Assembly (NCBI GenBank): GCA_027036735.1
Contig: JALWDU010000046.1
Coordinates: 1-38,706 of the forward strand
Origin: Aquificales bacterium
Lineage (GTDB): Bacteria; Aquificota; Aquificia; Aquificales; QOAS01
DNA length: 38,706 bases
Direction: 5' to 3'
Each line of letters starts with the position of its first letter. Position 1 is the first letter of the stretch. Both the position numbers and the translations under genes were made by a program. Shown here in pieces: positions 1 to 9,022 of this stretch. The notes under the pieces were generated by a model. It did no database searches and was not told where the DNA came from. It saw only the letters and a list, made by a program, of their open reading frames with translations.

Positions 1-112
1 CTATTTTTACCTTTTGTAGGTTAGCCTTAAACTTCCTGGGGTTCCTCTCGCCGGAGAAGGTTACACTTCTACCGAATACGGTATGCTTTCCGCAAACGTA
101 ACATTTCGCCAT
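1..112 (-). CDS. rpmB: 50S ribosomal protein L28, 3'-truncated by window edge
   Basis: Reverse-strand translation from 112: MAKCYVCGKHTVFGRSVTFSGERNPRKFKANLQKVKI; typical L28 N-terminus with CxxC; GGAGG-like RBS upstream. Not in the supplied ORF track. Confidence 0.9.
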   Translation of the reverse strand, partial: MAKCYVCGKHTVFGRSVTFSGERNPRKFKANLQKVKI

Positions 113-190
113 CTCTCTCCTCCCTTTGCAGGTTTGAAAACCGAAAAATTTTATTATCCCATAAAAGGGGCAGAAGCCGGAAGGAAACCC

Positions 191-1237
191 TCAATAGGGA
201 TTTATAACTACGTCGAGTATCCTTTCGAGGGAGGGATACCACTCCAACCGCTTGTAGTCGAAAAATTTGGTATCGGCGTTTATCGCGTAGGGAAAACCGT
301 ATTCCTTTAGGCTCTTTGCCATAAAGCGGGAAAACTCGTAAATCTGCTCCCGGCTGTAGGAACCGCCTCCGGGCGAGCCGTCGGGATACTTGGCTTTGCG
401 GTTGACCTTGTTCCAGTTGGAGGGCATCCACGCACCCACCCAGCAGTAGACGTGGTGGGCGTCGCACCACTGGCGGGCGTATTTTATCTGATTGAGGACA
501 TTTTCCCGCTCCGCGGGGGTTCCGGTCGTCCACTTCTTGGGTTTATTTTTGGGACTGGGTCCCGCCGCGAAGAAGTGCCACTCGACCATAACGTAGGGGT
601 CGTTTTCGGGCAGCTTTAGATATTTGAGGTAGTAGGGTCTCGAGATAACCGGAGGGGTTAGGAATAGTATCCGGTGCGGGTCTATCCTCCTGATGGCGGG
701 TACCACCTTTTGGTAAAACTCGTTCAGGATATCGTATTTCCTGCTAATCCTCCCGGAGGTCTCTATTATCAGGTCGTAGGAAACCTCGTAGGGTGTATCT
801 TTGAGGTATTCGGCCCACCGTTCCCAAACCTTCACGGTGTAATCGAGTGTTTCCCCGTTGGGGTTTTTCCTAAATTTTTCCGCCGTAAGGGTGACGACGG
901 GGATAAGTCCGGCGTCGAGGGAGTCGTTTATTAGGGTTTTTACATATTCGCCGTAGGTGATACCGAGTTCTTTAACCTCCTGGTGGGGCGGAATATCCCT
1001 AACCCTAATGCGGACGGTGGAAAATCCCCTATCCGCAAAGTAGGAGGGGATAGTTATATCCATTTCGCGGTATTTCCAATAAGTTTTCTCCAACCACCGA
1101 AAGGTAGCCCAGTTTACGTTTATCCCTACGCCCAAGAGTTTGTGGTACTCCTTCGGAGGGATGGGGTCGTAGTGAACCCCGAAGGAGGTTCCCACAAATA
1201 AAACCGCCGAAAGGGGTAAAAGAAATTTTTTTCCCAT
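191..1237 (-). CDS. Secreted glycoside hydrolase family 5-like (cellulase-like) protein
   Basis: 348 aa with N-terminal signal peptide; GVGINVNWATFRW, GFSTVRIRVR, VSYDLIIETSG, YVMVEWHFF and YCWVGAW motifs resemble the GH5 TIM-barrel catalytic regions. Confidence 0.7.
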   Translation of the reverse strand: MGKKFLLPLSAVLFVGTSFGVHYDPIPPKEYHKLLGVGINVNWATFRWLEKTYWKYREMDITIPSYFADRGFSTVRIRVRDIPPHQEVKELGITYGEYVKTLINDSLDAGLIPVVTLTAEKFRKNPNGETLDYTVKVWERWAEYLKDTPYEVSYDLIIETSGRISRKYDILNEFYQKVVPAIRRIDPHRILFLTPPVISRPYYLKYLKLPENDPYVMVEWHFFAAGPSPKNKPKKWTTGTPAERENVLNQIKYARQWCDAHHVYCWVGAWMPSNWNKVNRKAKYPDGSPGGGSYSREQIYEFSRFMAKSLKEYGFPYAINADTKFFDYKRLEWYPSLERILDVVINPY

Positions 1238-1248
1238 TGGGGATTAAT

Positions 1249-2481
1249 CTAATGCGATTTTCTCCTCAAGAGGGTGTCTATCACCTTGGCACCTATGAGG
1301 TCGCCCCAAACGTTTACGGCGGTTCTAAACATGTCGAGGAAGCGGTCTATCGCCAGGATAATGGCTATTCCCTCGAGGGGTAGACCGACCGCCGAGAAGA
1401 CCAGGGTCATGGTAACCAGCCCCGCGCTCGGGATACCCGCCGCACCGATAGCCGCCAGCGTTGCCGTTATCAGAATGATAATCTGCTGTTCGAGGGATAG
1501 GTGTATGCCGTAAACGGAGGCTACAAACATCGCGGCGACGGCCTCGTAAAGGGCGGTTCCGTCCATATTGACCGTAGCCCCCAAGGGGAGGACGAAACCG
1601 GCGACCTTCTTGTCAACCCCTGCCTTCTTTTCCGCCACCTCCAACGAAACGGGGAGGGTTGCCGAACTGGAGGCGGTTGAAAAGGCTACCAAAAGGGCTT
1701 CCCTAACCTTGGCGAAATACTCCCAGGGTTTTACTTTGGCAAAGACATAGGCGATTAGACCGAGGTTTACGAAGGCGTGCCAAAAGAGACCGACCAGCAC
1801 GGCGAGGGCGTATTTCCAAAGCTCGGCAAAGGCGGATAAGCCGTGAACGGCGACGTTGTAGTAGACAATGGCGAAAACCCCCAAGGGGGTGAGTTTTATA
1901 ACCCACTGGGCTACGTTTAGGAGGGCGTCGTTCATACCGCTGAAGAAGTTGATAACGGTTTCCTTCCCCTTCAGATTTTGGACGATAGCCAGCACGCCGA
2001 GGGCGAAGAGTATGGTAAAGACGATTATTTGGATAACCTTGCCCTCCGCAAGGGCTTTGAAGATGTTATCGGGGAAGAAGCCGACAAAGAAGTCGTAGAG
2101 GGAGACCTGTTTCGGTTCGAAGTGTCCCGCCGAAGGCGGGGTTATGTTTGTCTCACCTATACCGAAAAAGAGGTTAACCACCACCAGACCGGTCAGCACA
2201 GCGAGGAAGGTTGTAGCCGTATAATAGACGAGGGCTTTTATGCCAAGCTCCTTGAGTTCCTCCATACCCCTTAGGGAGGCGATGCTTACAAATATCGACG
2301 CCATAACGAGGGGTATCGCTATCGACTTTAGCAGGCGCAGGAAGATATCGCCGACAACCTTTAAAGGTTGGGCAAAATTCGGCAATACCACACCGAGGAG
2401 GACGGCGAGGATTACCGCGTAGAGGGTTTGATTTTCAACCTTTCTCCAGTCGAGGAGACCCTTTAAAAATCCTACAACCAT
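1249..2481 (-). CDS. Dicarboxylate/amino acid:cation symporter (DAACS family, GltP/DctA-like)
   Basis: Start corrected to MVVGFLKGLLDWRKVENQ at 2481; contains FSTASSSATLPVSLEVAEKKAGV and ATVNMDGTALYEAVAAMFVA signatures of the family. Confidence 0.9.
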   Translation of the reverse strand: MVVGFLKGLLDWRKVENQTLYAVILAVLLGVVLPNFAQPLKVVGDIFLRLLKSIAIPLVMASIFVSIASLRGMEELKELGIKALVYYTATTFLAVLTGLVVVNLFFGIGETNITPPSAGHFEPKQVSLYDFFVGFFPDNIFKALAEGKVIQIIVFTILFALGVLAIVQNLKGKETVINFFSGMNDALLNVAQWVIKLTPLGVFAIVYYNVAVHGLSAFAELWKYALAVLVGLFWHAFVNLGLIAYVFAKVKPWEYFAKVREALLVAFSTASSSATLPVSLEVAEKKAGVDKKVAGFVLPLGATVNMDGTALYEAVAAMFVASVYGIHLSLEQQIIILITATLAAIGAAGIPSAGLVTMTLVFSAVGLPLEGIAIILAIDRFLDMFRTAVNVWGDLIGAKVIDTLLRRKSH

Positions 2482-2528
2482 CGGTGTTGGGAATTTTAAC
2501 CTCCCTCCGAGGGACAATTTAATAACCG

Positions 2529-3326
2529 ATGACGGAAAGGGTTTACCGATACCTCTTTGAGGTTCCCCAAGAGGGTATTCTGGAGGCTTACGAACATTTC
2601 CCAAACGGGTTTGAGATAGTGGAGACCAAACCCGACGGGGGATATGTGATAGCGGTTTACTCCTCCGAGGGGAAACCCGACGCACCCTTTCCCCTGCTAA
2701 GGGAGGAGGTTGTCGAATACCGCGATTGGAAGGAGTATTACAAACCCATCCGCGTATCGGAGAGGACGGTAATAGTCCCCCCTTGGGAGGTTGAAAATTT
2801 CGTTCCCTCCGGTGGAGAAACGGTTTTGGTGATAAAACCGGGAAAGGCTTTTGGAACGGGACTTCACGAGACGACCCAACTCTCTTTGAAGCTCCTCGAA
2901 ATGGAGGATTTGAAGGGCAAGAGCGTCCTCGACGTGGGTTGCGGTAGCGGGATACTCTCCATATTCGCCGCCAAGAGGGGTGCCGATAGGGTTGTGGCGG
3001 TCGATATAGACCCCCTCGCGGTGGAGGAGACCGAGGAGAATGCGGAACTAAACGGGGTTTCCCAAAAGATAGAGACCCTCGAGGGGGGAGCGGATAAGGT
3101 TGAGGGAACCTTCGACGTGGTGGTCGCAAACCTCGAGATACACATCTTTAGGGAGGTTCTAAAGGACATAGTTCCCAAAATAGGAGGGGTTGGGATTTTT
3201 TCGGGACTCTACAGGGTTGACGAATTAATCGAATTCCTCCAAATGTTGAAGGGGTTCGGTTTGAAACCCTCTTTGGTGGTTGAGAAAAACGATTGGTATG
3301 CCGTGAGGGCGGTCAAAAATGGCTAA
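2529..3326 (+). CDS. prmA: Ribosomal protein L11 methyltransferase
   Basis: KPGKAFGTGLHETTQLSL and VLDVGCGSGILSIFAAKRGA SAM-binding motifs, PrmA-like order. Confidence 0.9.
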   Translation: MTERVYRYLFEVPQEGILEAYEHFPNGFEIVETKPDGGYVIAVYSSEGKPDAPFPLLREEVVEYRDWKEYYKPIRVSERTVIVPPWEVENFVPSGGETVLVIKPGKAFGTGLHETTQLSLKLLEMEDLKGKSVLDVGCGSGILSIFAAKRGADRVVAVDIDPLAVEETEENAELNGVSQKIETLEGGADKVEGTFDVVVANLEIHIFREVLKDIVPKIGGVGIFSGLYRVDELIEFLQMLKGFGLKPSLVVEKNDWYAVRAVKNG

Positions 3327-4131
3327 AAAGGAGCGTATCGACAAGCTGTTGGTTCAAAAGGGGCTGGCTCCGACCCGCGAAAAGGCGCAGGCGCTCGTAA
3401 TGGCGGGGCAGGTCTACGTTGACGGGAGAAAGGTCGAGAAGGCGGGCGAAAGGGTTTCCCCCGACGCCCGGATAGAGGTCAAAGGGGGGATGAAATACGT
3501 TTCCCGAGGCGGGTATAAGCTCGAAAAGGCTCTAAAGACCTTCGGTGTAAACCCGGAGGGTTGGGTCTGCCTCGACGTGGGCGCCTCCACCGGGGGTTTT
3601 ACCGACTGCCTCCTCCAACACGGGGCAAAAAGGGTTTACGCCGTCGATGTGGGAACCGCCCAGCTCGACCAAAAGCTGAGGCAAGACCCACGGGTGGTCT
3701 CCTACGAAAAGACCGACGCGAGAAACCTAACGGAGGAACACATTTCCGAAAAGGTAGACCTAATTACGGTCGACGTATCCTTTATTCCCCTCGAAAAGGT
3801 TTTGCCCTCCGTCGTTCCCTTCCTAAAGGAGGGTGGATTAATAGTAGCCCTCGTAAAGCCGCAGTTCGAACTCTCCCCCAAAGATGTCAAAAAGGGTGTT
3901 GTCAGAGACCCCTCAAAGAGGAGGGAGGCTATAAATAAGGTCGCACACTTTGCGGTCGAAAATTTGAAACTCTCCCTATTGGGGGTTACGAAATCGGCGC
4001 CAAAAGGTCCCAAGGGGAATGAAGAATTTCTCCTGCTCCTCAAAAAGGATGGAAGGGGTTTTGTTCCACCCGATTGGGAAAAAATGGTTGAAGAGGCGCT
4101 GAAGGAGGAAGTTCCGAAAGGGATTGTTTAA
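3319..4131 (+). CDS. tlyA: TlyA family rRNA (cytidine-2'-O)-methyltransferase, S4 domain
   Basis: N-terminal S4 domain (RIDKLLVQKGLAPTREKAQALVMAGQVYVDG), then CLDVGASTGGFTDCLLQ and LVKPQFE motifs. Confidence 0.92.
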   Translation: MAKKERIDKLLVQKGLAPTREKAQALVMAGQVYVDGRKVEKAGERVSPDARIEVKGGMKYVSRGGYKLEKALKTFGVNPEGWVCLDVGASTGGFTDCLLQHGAKRVYAVDVGTAQLDQKLRQDPRVVSYEKTDARNLTEEHISEKVDLITVDVSFIPLEKVLPSVVPFLKEGGLIVALVKPQFELSPKDVKKGVVRDPSKRREAINKVAHFAVENLKLSLLGVTKSAPKGPKGNEEFLLLLKKDGRGFVPPDWEKMVEEALKEEVPKGIV

Positions 4132-4229
4132 TGACCCCTGTGTTCCAACTCGGCAATTTGATATTTTAGAAAAGCTAGCAATAAAGGTATTTGTTTTTTT
4201 TATCTGCTTTTCGGAGATTTCCTCGGCAA

Positions 4230-4358
4230 TCAAGGTTTTTTCAAGTCCGCCAAAAGTTTCAGTAAGGAGAGATAAAACTCCTTAAGGGTAATTTCGTTTT
4301 TCAACCTCTTCTGTTCCAAATCCCTTAAAACCGCATAAAGGTTTTGACTTTCCTTCAT
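4230..4358 (-). CDS. Small ORF (42 aa), hypothetical
   Basis: ATG at 4358 behind GGGGAGGTAGAG RBS; MKESQNLYAVLRDLEQKRLKNEITLKEFYLSLLKLLADLKKP*; not in ORF track because of length. Confidence 0.4.
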   Translation of the reverse strand: MKESQNLYAVLRDLEQKRLKNEITLKEFYLSLLKLLADLKKP

Positions 4359-4436
4359 CTCTACCTCCCCGTTATGGATAAAAACGTTTTACCTCCTACC
4401 TTTCTGACAGCGCAAATGCCAAGATTTTACCAATTA

Positions 4437-5069
4437 ATGGGTTTAAAGGTTGTTCCGGTGGGACCCCTAAAGGTCAACTCAACCCTTTTATACTCCAATG
4501 GGGAGGCTTTTATATTCGACCCCGGTGCGGAGGCTGAGAAATTAATCCGCCTCTTGGAGGGGGAAAATCTAACCCCGAAGGGGATATTTTTGACCCACGG
4601 GCATGTTGACCACTTTGGCGGGGTGAAGACTCTAAAGCGGAGGTTTCCCGACCTTCCGGTCTATATGCACCAAAGCGACCGGTTTTTACTTTCGGACGAG
4701 CTGTGGCCGGGATTTGCCGCCTACCTCGGGGCGGAGCTAAATCCCCCGATAGATATCTTTATCCGCGAAGGGGAAACCTTTAAACTGGGAGACCTATCGG
4801 TGGAGGTTTACGAAACTCCCGGACACACACCGGGGAGTGTGGTCTATTGGGTTCCCCAATTGGAGGTTTTGATAGCGGGAGACCTCCTCTTTAGGGGTGG
4901 GGTTGGTAGATGGGATTTACCCGGTGGGGATTACAACGCTTTGGTAAATTCCCTCAAAAAGGTTTTTAATCTCTTTCCCGACACCGCGAGGGTGATAACG
5001 GGACACTACGACCCAACCACCTTGGGGTATGAGAGAAGACACAACCCCCACCTGAGGGGTATCCTTTGA
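4437..5069 (+). CDS. Metallo-beta-lactamase fold hydrolase (GloB-like)
   Basis: THGHVDHFGG motif, ETPGHTPGSVVYW, IAGDLLF, GH near C-term. Start MGLKVVPVGPLKVNSTLLY preferred over the upstream extension. Confidence 0.9.
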   Translation: MGLKVVPVGPLKVNSTLLYSNGEAFIFDPGAEAEKLIRLLEGENLTPKGIFLTHGHVDHFGGVKTLKRRFPDLPVYMHQSDRFLLSDELWPGFAAYLGAELNPPIDIFIREGETFKLGDLSVEVYETPGHTPGSVVYWVPQLEVLIAGDLLFRGGVGRWDLPGGDYNALVNSLKKVFNLFPDTARVITGHYDPTTLGYERRHNPHLRGIL

Positions 5070-5106
5070 CTTCTCCCCTTTGTGGAATAATTATTATTTT
5101 TCCGTA

Positions 5107-5178
5107 GCCGGCGTAGCTCAGCGGCAGAGCGCGGGCTTCGTAAGCCTGAGGTCGTGGGTTCGAATCCCACCGCCGGCT
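5107..5178 (+). tRNA. tRNA-Thr (anticodon CGT)
   Basis: GCCGGCG/CGCCGGC acceptor stem, anticodon arm CGGGC-TTCGTAA-GCCTG, TTCGAATC T-loop; CCA not fully encoded (CCT follows). Confidence 0.93.
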
Positions 5179-5197
5179 CCTTAAAATGTAGTTCGTA

Positions 5198-5273
5198 GCG
5201 GGCGTAGCTCAGTTGGTAGAGCGGCGGCTTCCCATGCCGCAGGTCGCGGGTTCGAGTCCCGTCGCCCGCTCCA
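5198..5273 (+). tRNA. tRNA-Gly (anticodon CCC), CCA encoded
   Basis: GCGGGCG/CGCCCGC acceptor stem, anticodon arm GCGGC-TTCCCAT-GCCGC, TTCGAGTC T-loop, CCA at 5271-5273. Confidence 0.93.
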
Positions 5274-5288
5274 CTTAAATTAACCCCT

Positions 5289-5768
5289 ATGGGAAGTAGA
5301 GGTTTCTATTTCGCCTACGGTTCCAACACCAATCCCGCCCGCATGGAGGAACGAAAGGTTCCCTTTTACTCCTACAGGGGGGCGATACTCAAAGACCACC
5401 GGTTGGTCTTCAACAAACTCTGCCGCCTCTACGAGGGCGGTTTCGGTTGCGCCAATATAGAACCTTCAAAAGGTGAGGTTGTCGAGGGAGTCCTCTACGA
5501 GGTTGACATCGATAGGGCTATCCCCGTGTTGGATATCTTCGAAGGCTATCCCGACCACTACACGAGGAAGATTGTCGAAGTTGAGACCCCCGAAGGGGAG
5601 ACCTTTAGGGCGGTCGTTTACGTAGCCCACCCCTCCAAGGTGAGGGAGGGACTGAAACCCCACCCCGACTATTTGGCGCACCTTCTCGAGGCGTGCCGGT
5701 TGGGTCTTATGTCGAAGCGCTACTGCGAGAAGCTCCGCAAGTTGATGGAGGAAATCACTTCCCCCTAA
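5289..5768 (+). CDS. Gamma-glutamylcyclotransferase-like (GGCT/AIG2 fold) protein
   Basis: FYFAYGSNTNPARM...R start, GVLYEVD, LDIFEGYPDHYTRKIVEV pattern of GGCT-fold proteins. Confidence 0.85.
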   Translation: MGSRGFYFAYGSNTNPARMEERKVPFYSYRGAILKDHRLVFNKLCRLYEGGFGCANIEPSKGEVVEGVLYEVDIDRAIPVLDIFEGYPDHYTRKIVEVETPEGETFRAVVYVAHPSKVREGLKPHPDYLAHLLEACRLGLMSKRYCEKLRKLMEEITSP

Positions 5769-6711
5769 GGGTTTTCTCCCCGCGAAGCGGGATATAGACT
5801 TTAAAAGAGCTACCCTTCCCCTCCTCGCTCTCGACCTCCACTTTGCCGCCGTGTATTAAGGCGATATGTTTGACTATCGAAAGCCCCAAACCGGTTCCCC
5901 TTATCTCCCTCGAGCGTGATTTATCGACCCTGTAAAAGCGTTCGAAAATCAGCGGTAGGTGTTTCTTCGGAATACCTATTCCCGTGTCGGAGACCTCTAT
6001 AACCCTATACCCCCCTTTGGTGTAGGTTTTCACCCAAACCTTTCCCCCCTCGCGGTTGTATTTAATCGCATTCTCCACGAGGTTTTTGAGGAGTATAAAG
6101 AGCTTGTGTTCGTCGCAGGTGCAGAGGGTATTTTCGGGAACCATGTTTAGGAGGGAAACCTTCTTTCCTTCGGCAACCTCCTTTAGGTTCTGAAAAACCT
6201 CCTCGACCAACCGGTGGAGGTCAACTTCCTCCCAAATAACCTTTCCCTCTTTCGATTCGAGAGCCGCCAGTATCAGTAGGTCTTGAACGAGGGCTTCCAT
6301 CTCCTTCGAACGTTTGAGGATGCGTTCCAAAAATCTCCTCTTGACGGGGTCTTCCTCTTCGTAAAAGAGGGTTTCGGAGATGCTCGCTATAACCGAAATG
6401 GGAGTTTTAAGCTCGTGGGAGACGTTTGCGACGAAGTCCTTCTTAGCCCTCTGATAGGTCTTTAGGGGTGTAACATCCTCCAAGAGGAAGACCCTTTTCC
6501 CCTCCTCCTCGAAGGTTTGGACTTTGAAAAAGTGTCCCTTATATTCCAATTCCCCGTTTTGGAGCTTTAGAAGGTTTTCCACAAAAGGGGTTTCGAAAAT
6601 TCCCCAGTCCCTTAAGGTTTGGTTTGTATAGACGACCTCGCCGAGGGTTTTGTCGTATATGAGAACCCCCAAGGGGGATTTGTCAACTATGGTTTTAAAA
6701 AGTTCCGACAT
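5755..6711 (-). CDS. Sensor histidine kinase, PAS-like N-terminus, no obvious TM (PhoR-like core)
   Basis: H-box FVANVSHELKTPIS, N-box NAIKYNREGG, DTGIGIPKKHLPLIFERFYRVD, GTGLGLSIVKHI. Confidence 0.92.
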   Translation of the reverse strand: MSELFKTIVDKSPLGVLIYDKTLGEVVYTNQTLRDWGIFETPFVENLLKLQNGELEYKGHFFKVQTFEEEGKRVFLLEDVTPLKTYQRAKKDFVANVSHELKTPISVIASISETLFYEEEDPVKRRFLERILKRSKEMEALVQDLLILAALESKEGKVIWEEVDLHRLVEEVFQNLKEVAEGKKVSLLNMVPENTLCTCDEHKLFILLKNLVENAIKYNREGGKVWVKTYTKGGYRVIEVSDTGIGIPKKHLPLIFERFYRVDKSRSREIRGTGLGLSIVKHIALIHGGKVEVESEEGKGSSFKVYIPLRGEKTLRGK

Positions 6712-6731
6712 CGGTATTGAGTATTAAGGTA

Positions 6732-7367
6732 ATGTTCGAACTGGTAATTTTCGACCTCGACGGCACCCTGCTCGATACAGCCCCCGACCTGTATAGGGCT
6801 CTTTGCGATACCTTGAGGGATTACGGTTGCGAGATACCCCCCTTCGGGGAATTTGTGAAGCATATAGGCGGAGGTGCTTACGGATTTCTCCAACCCTTTC
6901 TGCCCCCCGAAAGGTGGGAGGAAGCCCTCTTAAAGCTAAGGCATTACTACCTCACAAGGTATGTCTGCTGTGAGACAAAACCCTTTGAGGGAATAGAAGA
7001 GGTTTTAAAAACCTTAAAGGGGAGGGGTTTAAAACTCGCGGTAGCCACAAACAAGATAACCGAGGGTGCGGAGAGGGTTCTAACCCTTACGGGATTGAGA
7101 CCTTATTTCGACCTCGTCGTGGGTAGGGATTTACCGAAAGAACACAAACCCTCAAAGGAACATATCCTCTACATCACCGAGCGGTTGGGTGTAAAACCTA
7201 AAAATACCCTTGTGGTCGGTGACCGCTCCGACGACGTTATCGCCGGCAAAGAAGCGGGAACAAAGGTAGCCTATGCGCTGTGGGGTTATACCGAACCCTT
7301 AAAGGGGATAGAACCCGACTATTACATAGACCACCCAAGGGAGCTTTTGAAATTAATTTCCCCTTAA
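6732..7367 (+). CDS. gph: HAD-superfamily hydrolase, phosphoglycolate phosphatase-like
   Basis: FDLDGTLLDTAPDL motif I, AVATNK motif II, GDRSDDVIAGKEAGTKVAYALWGY; start at ATG 6732 likely. Confidence 0.88.
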   Translation: MFELVIFDLDGTLLDTAPDLYRALCDTLRDYGCEIPPFGEFVKHIGGGAYGFLQPFLPPERWEEALLKLRHYYLTRYVCCETKPFEGIEEVLKTLKGRGLKLAVATNKITEGAERVLTLTGLRPYFDLVVGRDLPKEHKPSKEHILYITERLGVKPKNTLVVGDRSDDVIAGKEAGTKVAYALWGYTEPLKGIEPDYYIDHPRELLKLISP

Positions 7368-7440
7368 ATGGGAGAGCCTTAAACTTTCCGATTTTTATAA
7401 TAATGAGGTTTTAAACGGGAAAACCCATCGGGAGGAAGAA

Positions 7441-7875
7441 ATGGATATAGGCGTTTTGTTAAACCATACCCTGGTCATTCAGGCTATCCTATTCCTGATA
7501 TTCCTATTTTTGGTCAATCTGATTTACATAAAACCCTACTCGAGGACGGTAGACCAGAGAAACGCCCGCATTTTGGAACTGAACAAGGAGGCCGAGAAGT
7601 TCCGCGAGGAGGCGGCGCACTACCTGAAGGAGGCGGAAAAGATTCTCGCCGAGGCTAGCGCAAAAGCCCACGAGATAATCGAAAAGGCGCGCAAAGAGGC
7701 TAAAGCCGAAGCCGACAGGATTATTGCCGAGGCGGAGCGCGAGGCGGAGGAGAAAATCGAAAAGGCTAAAGCCGAGATAGCGGAAGAGCTCGAGAAGGCT
7801 AAGGCGGAGCTCGAACAAAAGGTCGAGGTTCTCGCCAAAATAATCGTCGAAAAATTCGTCGGGGAGAGGAAGTAA
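7441..7875 (+). CDS. atpF: F0F1 ATP synthase subunit b' (b-type)
   Basis: One N-terminal TM then long Ala/Glu/Lys coiled coil; adjacent to second b subunit and delta/alpha genes. Confidence 0.85.
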   Translation: MDIGVLLNHTLVIQAILFLIFLFLVNLIYIKPYSRTVDQRNARILELNKEAEKFREEAAHYLKEAEKILAEASAKAHEIIEKARKEAKAEADRIIAEAEREAEEKIEKAKAEIAEELEKAKAELEQKVEVLAKIIVEKFVGERK

Positions 7876-8447
7876 TGGGTAAAAAACATATATGGACTTT
7901 AACGGCTCTGCTGATTTCCGCCGGTATAGCCGCGGCGGCGGAGCACGCCGGCGGGGGGCACGAGTTGGAAAGCCCCGCCGTCCTTATCTGGAAGGGTATA
8001 AACATAGCTATAGTTGTCGGGGCACTGGTTTACTTCTTCAAGGACCCCTTCCTCAAGTGGGTTGAGGATTACAAAAACAGCATCCTAAAGAGCGTCCAGG
8101 AAGCCGAGGAGAACCACAGAAAGGCTAAGGAGGAACTCCAGAGGGCAAAAGAGGCTTTGGAAGAGGCTAAGAGGAAATATGAGGAAGGTTTAAAGGTAGC
8201 CGAAGAGACCGCCCAAAGGGAGAGGGAGCAGATAATCGCCCAAGCAAAAGAGGTTGCCGAACGTATTAGGGAGAAAGCCGAAAAGGTTATAGAGATAGAG
8301 ACCAACAAGGCAAAGGAAGAGCTTAGAAAATACGCCGCCGAGAAGGCTATAAGCCTTTCCCAAACAATGCTGAAAGAGGTATTCTCCGACCCCGAACAGC
8401 AGAAACGTTTCGCCGAAAGGATGCTCTCGGAACTCAGCAAAAATTAA
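7875..8447 (+). CDS. atpF: F0F1 ATP synthase subunit b
   Basis: TM segment WKGINIAIVVGALVYFF and long charged coiled coil; overlaps stop of preceding b' gene. Confidence 0.88.
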   Translation: MGKKHIWTLTALLISAGIAAAAEHAGGGHELESPAVLIWKGINIAIVVGALVYFFKDPFLKWVEDYKNSILKSVQEAEENHRKAKEELQRAKEALEEAKRKYEEGLKVAEETAQREREQIIAQAKEVAERIREKAEKVIEIETNKAKEELRKYAAEKAISLSQTMLKEVFSDPEQQKRFAERMLSELSKN

Positions 8448-8458
8448 GGGGGTAAACC

Positions 8459-9004
8459 ATGTCTCGCGGTTCGAATTTGGCAAAAAGGGTTGTTAAAGTC
8501 CTCCTAAACAGATTGGCGGGAAAAACGGAGGAGCAGATAAAGTTCCTCGAACTGCTGAAAACCTTGGACGAACTCTACAAAAAGAATAAAGCCTTTAAGG
8601 ATATCGTTTTGAACGAACAGCTATCCCTATCCGAAAAGGCGGCTATCGTTAAAGAATTCGTCGAAAGGCTCGATATAGAGGATAAGGGGCTCGCCGAAGA
8701 GCTGTTGTTATTTTTGATAAAGCACCACGCCTTTAAATACCTATCCCTGATAATTAGGGCATACCAATACGAGTTGGAAAACGTTCTTGGAACCGCAAAG
8801 GCGGAAGTAATTTCCGCATCCGAACTCCCCGAGGAGTTGAAAAAGAAATTGGTCGAAACCCTCGAAGGGAAATTGAATAAAAAACTCGAAGTGGAATTTA
8901 AAACCGACCCCGACCTTATAGGGGGTTTTGTTGTTAAAACTACCTCTTTTGTGGTGGACGCATCGGTTAAAGACCTTCTAAGGGAACTTGCACTCAAAAT
9001 ATAA
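8459..9004 (+). CDS. atpH: F0F1 ATP synthase subunit delta
   Basis: Size, position between b and alpha, DPDLIGGFVVKTTSFVVDASVKDLLREL C-terminal signature. Confidence 0.92.
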   Translation: MSRGSNLAKRVVKVLLNRLAGKTEEQIKFLELLKTLDELYKKNKAFKDIVLNEQLSLSEKAAIVKEFVERLDIEDKGLAEELLLFLIKHHAFKYLSLIIRAYQYELENVLGTAKAEVISASELPEELKKKLVETLEGKLNKKLEVEFKTDPDLIGGFVVKTTSFVVDASVKDLLRELALKI

Positions 9005-9022
9005 CACTTTGGGAGGTAAAAC

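Noticed and set aside
2482-3129. N-terminal 216-aa extension of ORF 1249..3129
   Set aside because: Arg/Pro-rich antisense to prmA; the real symporter start is MVVGFLKGLLD at 2481.
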